From: Leclercia adecarboxylata
Lineage (GTDB): Bacteria > Pseudomonadota > Gammaproteobacteria > Enterobacterales > Enterobacteriaceae
NCBI GenBank assembly: GCA_901472455.1
Contig: LR590464.1
Span: 248,001 to 312,000 of the forward strand
Length of the DNA stretch: 64,000 nucleotides
Direction: 5' to 3'
Numbering within the stretch: the first letter of the stretch is position 1; every line of letters begins with the position of its first letter. Both the position numbers and the translations under genes were made by a program. Below are positions 63,161-64,000 of the stretch, one piece after another. A model generated the notes under the pieces. That model saw only the letters and a program-made list of their open reading frames with translations. It searched no databases and was not told where the DNA came from.

Positions 63161-64000
63161 TTACTGCACTGCTTTATTCACGCTGGTCATCGCGCCCAGC
63201 GCGGCGGTCAGACGGTCGAGATCGTCCAGCTGCGCCTGAATTTCAGACATCTTGCTGCTCTTCTCTTCGTCCTTCAGGCCCTTGTTCTCTTTCACGCCCT
63301 GGATCTGCTTGAACAGCGCCAGCTGGCGAATCGGCACCAGTTGCAGGTCGCTGGAGGCGCGGAACGGTGCCCAGCCCAGGCGTTCCAGTACGGTCTTCTC
63401 TTCGGCGGTTTTGCCGTAGTTCATAAAGAAGTCGTACACCTTGTCCTTGGTGCTTTCGGAGAGGTTTTTACGCCACACAATCGGGTCGCCCGGGATCAGT
63501 GGCGATTTCCAGATCACCTTCAGTTCTTTCAGCTTGTCCGGGGCGGAGGTTTTCAGCTTGTCGAGGTTTTCAGTGTTGTTGGTCGCAACGTCCACCTGCT
63601 TGTTGGCGACGGCCAGGGCGTTGGTTTCATGCCCGGCGTTGACCGTGCGTTTGAATTCGCTGGTGGAGACGTTGTTTTTGGCGAAGACGTAATAACCCGG
63701 GACCAGGTAGCCCGAAGTGGAGTTCGGGTCGCCGTTGCCAAAGGTGAGGTCTTTACGTTTGGCGAGCATGTCGTTGAGGTTGTTGATCGGGCTGTCTTTG
63801 TTGACGATCAGCACGCTCCAGTAACCCGGGGAGCCGTCGGCGGCTACCGTCTGGGCAAAGACCTGGCCGTTAGCGCGATCCACGGCTTCCATCGCCGAGA
63901 GGTTGCCGTACCAGGCGATATCGACTTTGTTAAAGCGCATTCCCTGGATGATGCCCGCATAGTCCGGGGCGAAGAAGGCGTTCACTTTGATCCCCAGTTT
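63161..64000 (-). CDS. phnD: PhnD, phosphonate-binding protein (N terminus outside window)
   Basis: Periplasmic binding protein of the PhnCDE importer. 279 residues are in the window, reading from K-L-G-I-K-V-N-A-F-F-A-P-D-Y-A-G to M-T-S-V-N-K-A-V-Q. Ligand-site blocks D-I-A-W-Y-G-N-L-S-A, N-P/D-P-N-S-T-S-G-Y-L-V-P and A-V-A-N-K-Q-V-D-V-A-T-N-N are conserved. The C-terminal helical segment is charged. Frame intact. The signal peptide and about 60 residues lie beyond 64000. Confidence 0.95.
   Translation of the reverse strand, partial: KLGIKVNAFFAPDYAGIIQGMRFNKVDIAWYGNLSAMEAVDRANGQVFAQTVAADGSPGYWSVLIVNKDSPINNLNDMLAKRKDLTFGNGDPNSTSGYLVPGYYVFAKNNVSTSEFKRTVNAGHETNALAVANKQVDVATNNTENLDKLKTSAPDKLKELKVIWKSPLIPGDPIVWRKNLSESTKDKVYDFFMNYGKTAEEKTVLERLGWAPFRASSDLQLVPIRQLALFKQIQGVKENKGLKDEEKSSKMSEIQAQLDDLDRLTAALGAMTSVNKAVQ

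Overview
The window is chromosomal DNA from a member of the Enterobacteriaceae. The gene order lexA-dinF-yjbJ-zur-dusA-pspG-qorA-dnaB-alr-tyrB-aphA-yjbQR-uvrA-ssb-yjcB-pdeC-soxSR-ghxP-yjcE-acs/yjcH/actP-gltP-yjcO-fdhF-(sugar locus)-yjdP-phnP...phnD is that of the E. coli 92-93 min region. The proteins are diverged from E. coli, and ERIC, REP and other palindromic intergenic repeats plus several genes absent from E. coli K-12 point to an Enterobacter/Lelliottia/Klebsiella-like genus. The genus cannot be fixed from sequence inspection alone. No phage, plasmid, IS, tRNA or rRNA was seen.

Layout. 1-9072: end of lexA, dinF, yjbJ, zur, then two accessory genes (cupin, TraF-like barrel), dusA, the sigma54-driven pspG, qorA and dnaB. 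9278-17536: alr, a long dispersed repeat, tyrB, aphA, yjbQ-yjbR, uvrA and ssb, the last two diverging from a shared SOS box. 17634-22655: yjcB, an added diguanylate cyclase beside the phosphodiesterase pdeC, and soxS/soxR with its operator. 22666-27060: the small RNA SraL, a GST, the purine permease ghxP with two PurR-like sites, and yjcE. 27157-33632: accessory block with a LysR regulator divergent from cidA/lrgA-lrgB, then an orphan sugar-binding protein, a Gfo/Idh/MocA dehydrogenase and an unrecognised protein. 33836-42804: actP-yjcH-acs, gltP, yjcO and the selenoprotein gene fdhF. 43068-52952: sugar locus with a response regulator, PfkB kinase, class II aldolase, D-lyxose isomerase, ribose-type ABC transporter and hybrid histidine kinase. 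It occupies the place held by the allose operon in K-12. 53025-64000: yjdP and the carbon-phosphorus lyase operon read right to left (phnD partial, E, F, G, H, I, J, K, L, M, N, O, P).

Functional themes are SOS response, oxidative stress (SoxRS), acetate and phosphonate scavenging, and a two-component-controlled sugar uptake locus in which ABC import, isomerisation, phosphorylation and aldol cleavage can be read in order.

Data quality. About two thirds of the genes, including essential dnaB and alr, carry one-base frameshifts that mostly sit in homopolymer runs and disappear when one base is added or removed. I treat these as sequence errors and give full-length gene coordinates spanning the shifts rather than calling pseudogenes.
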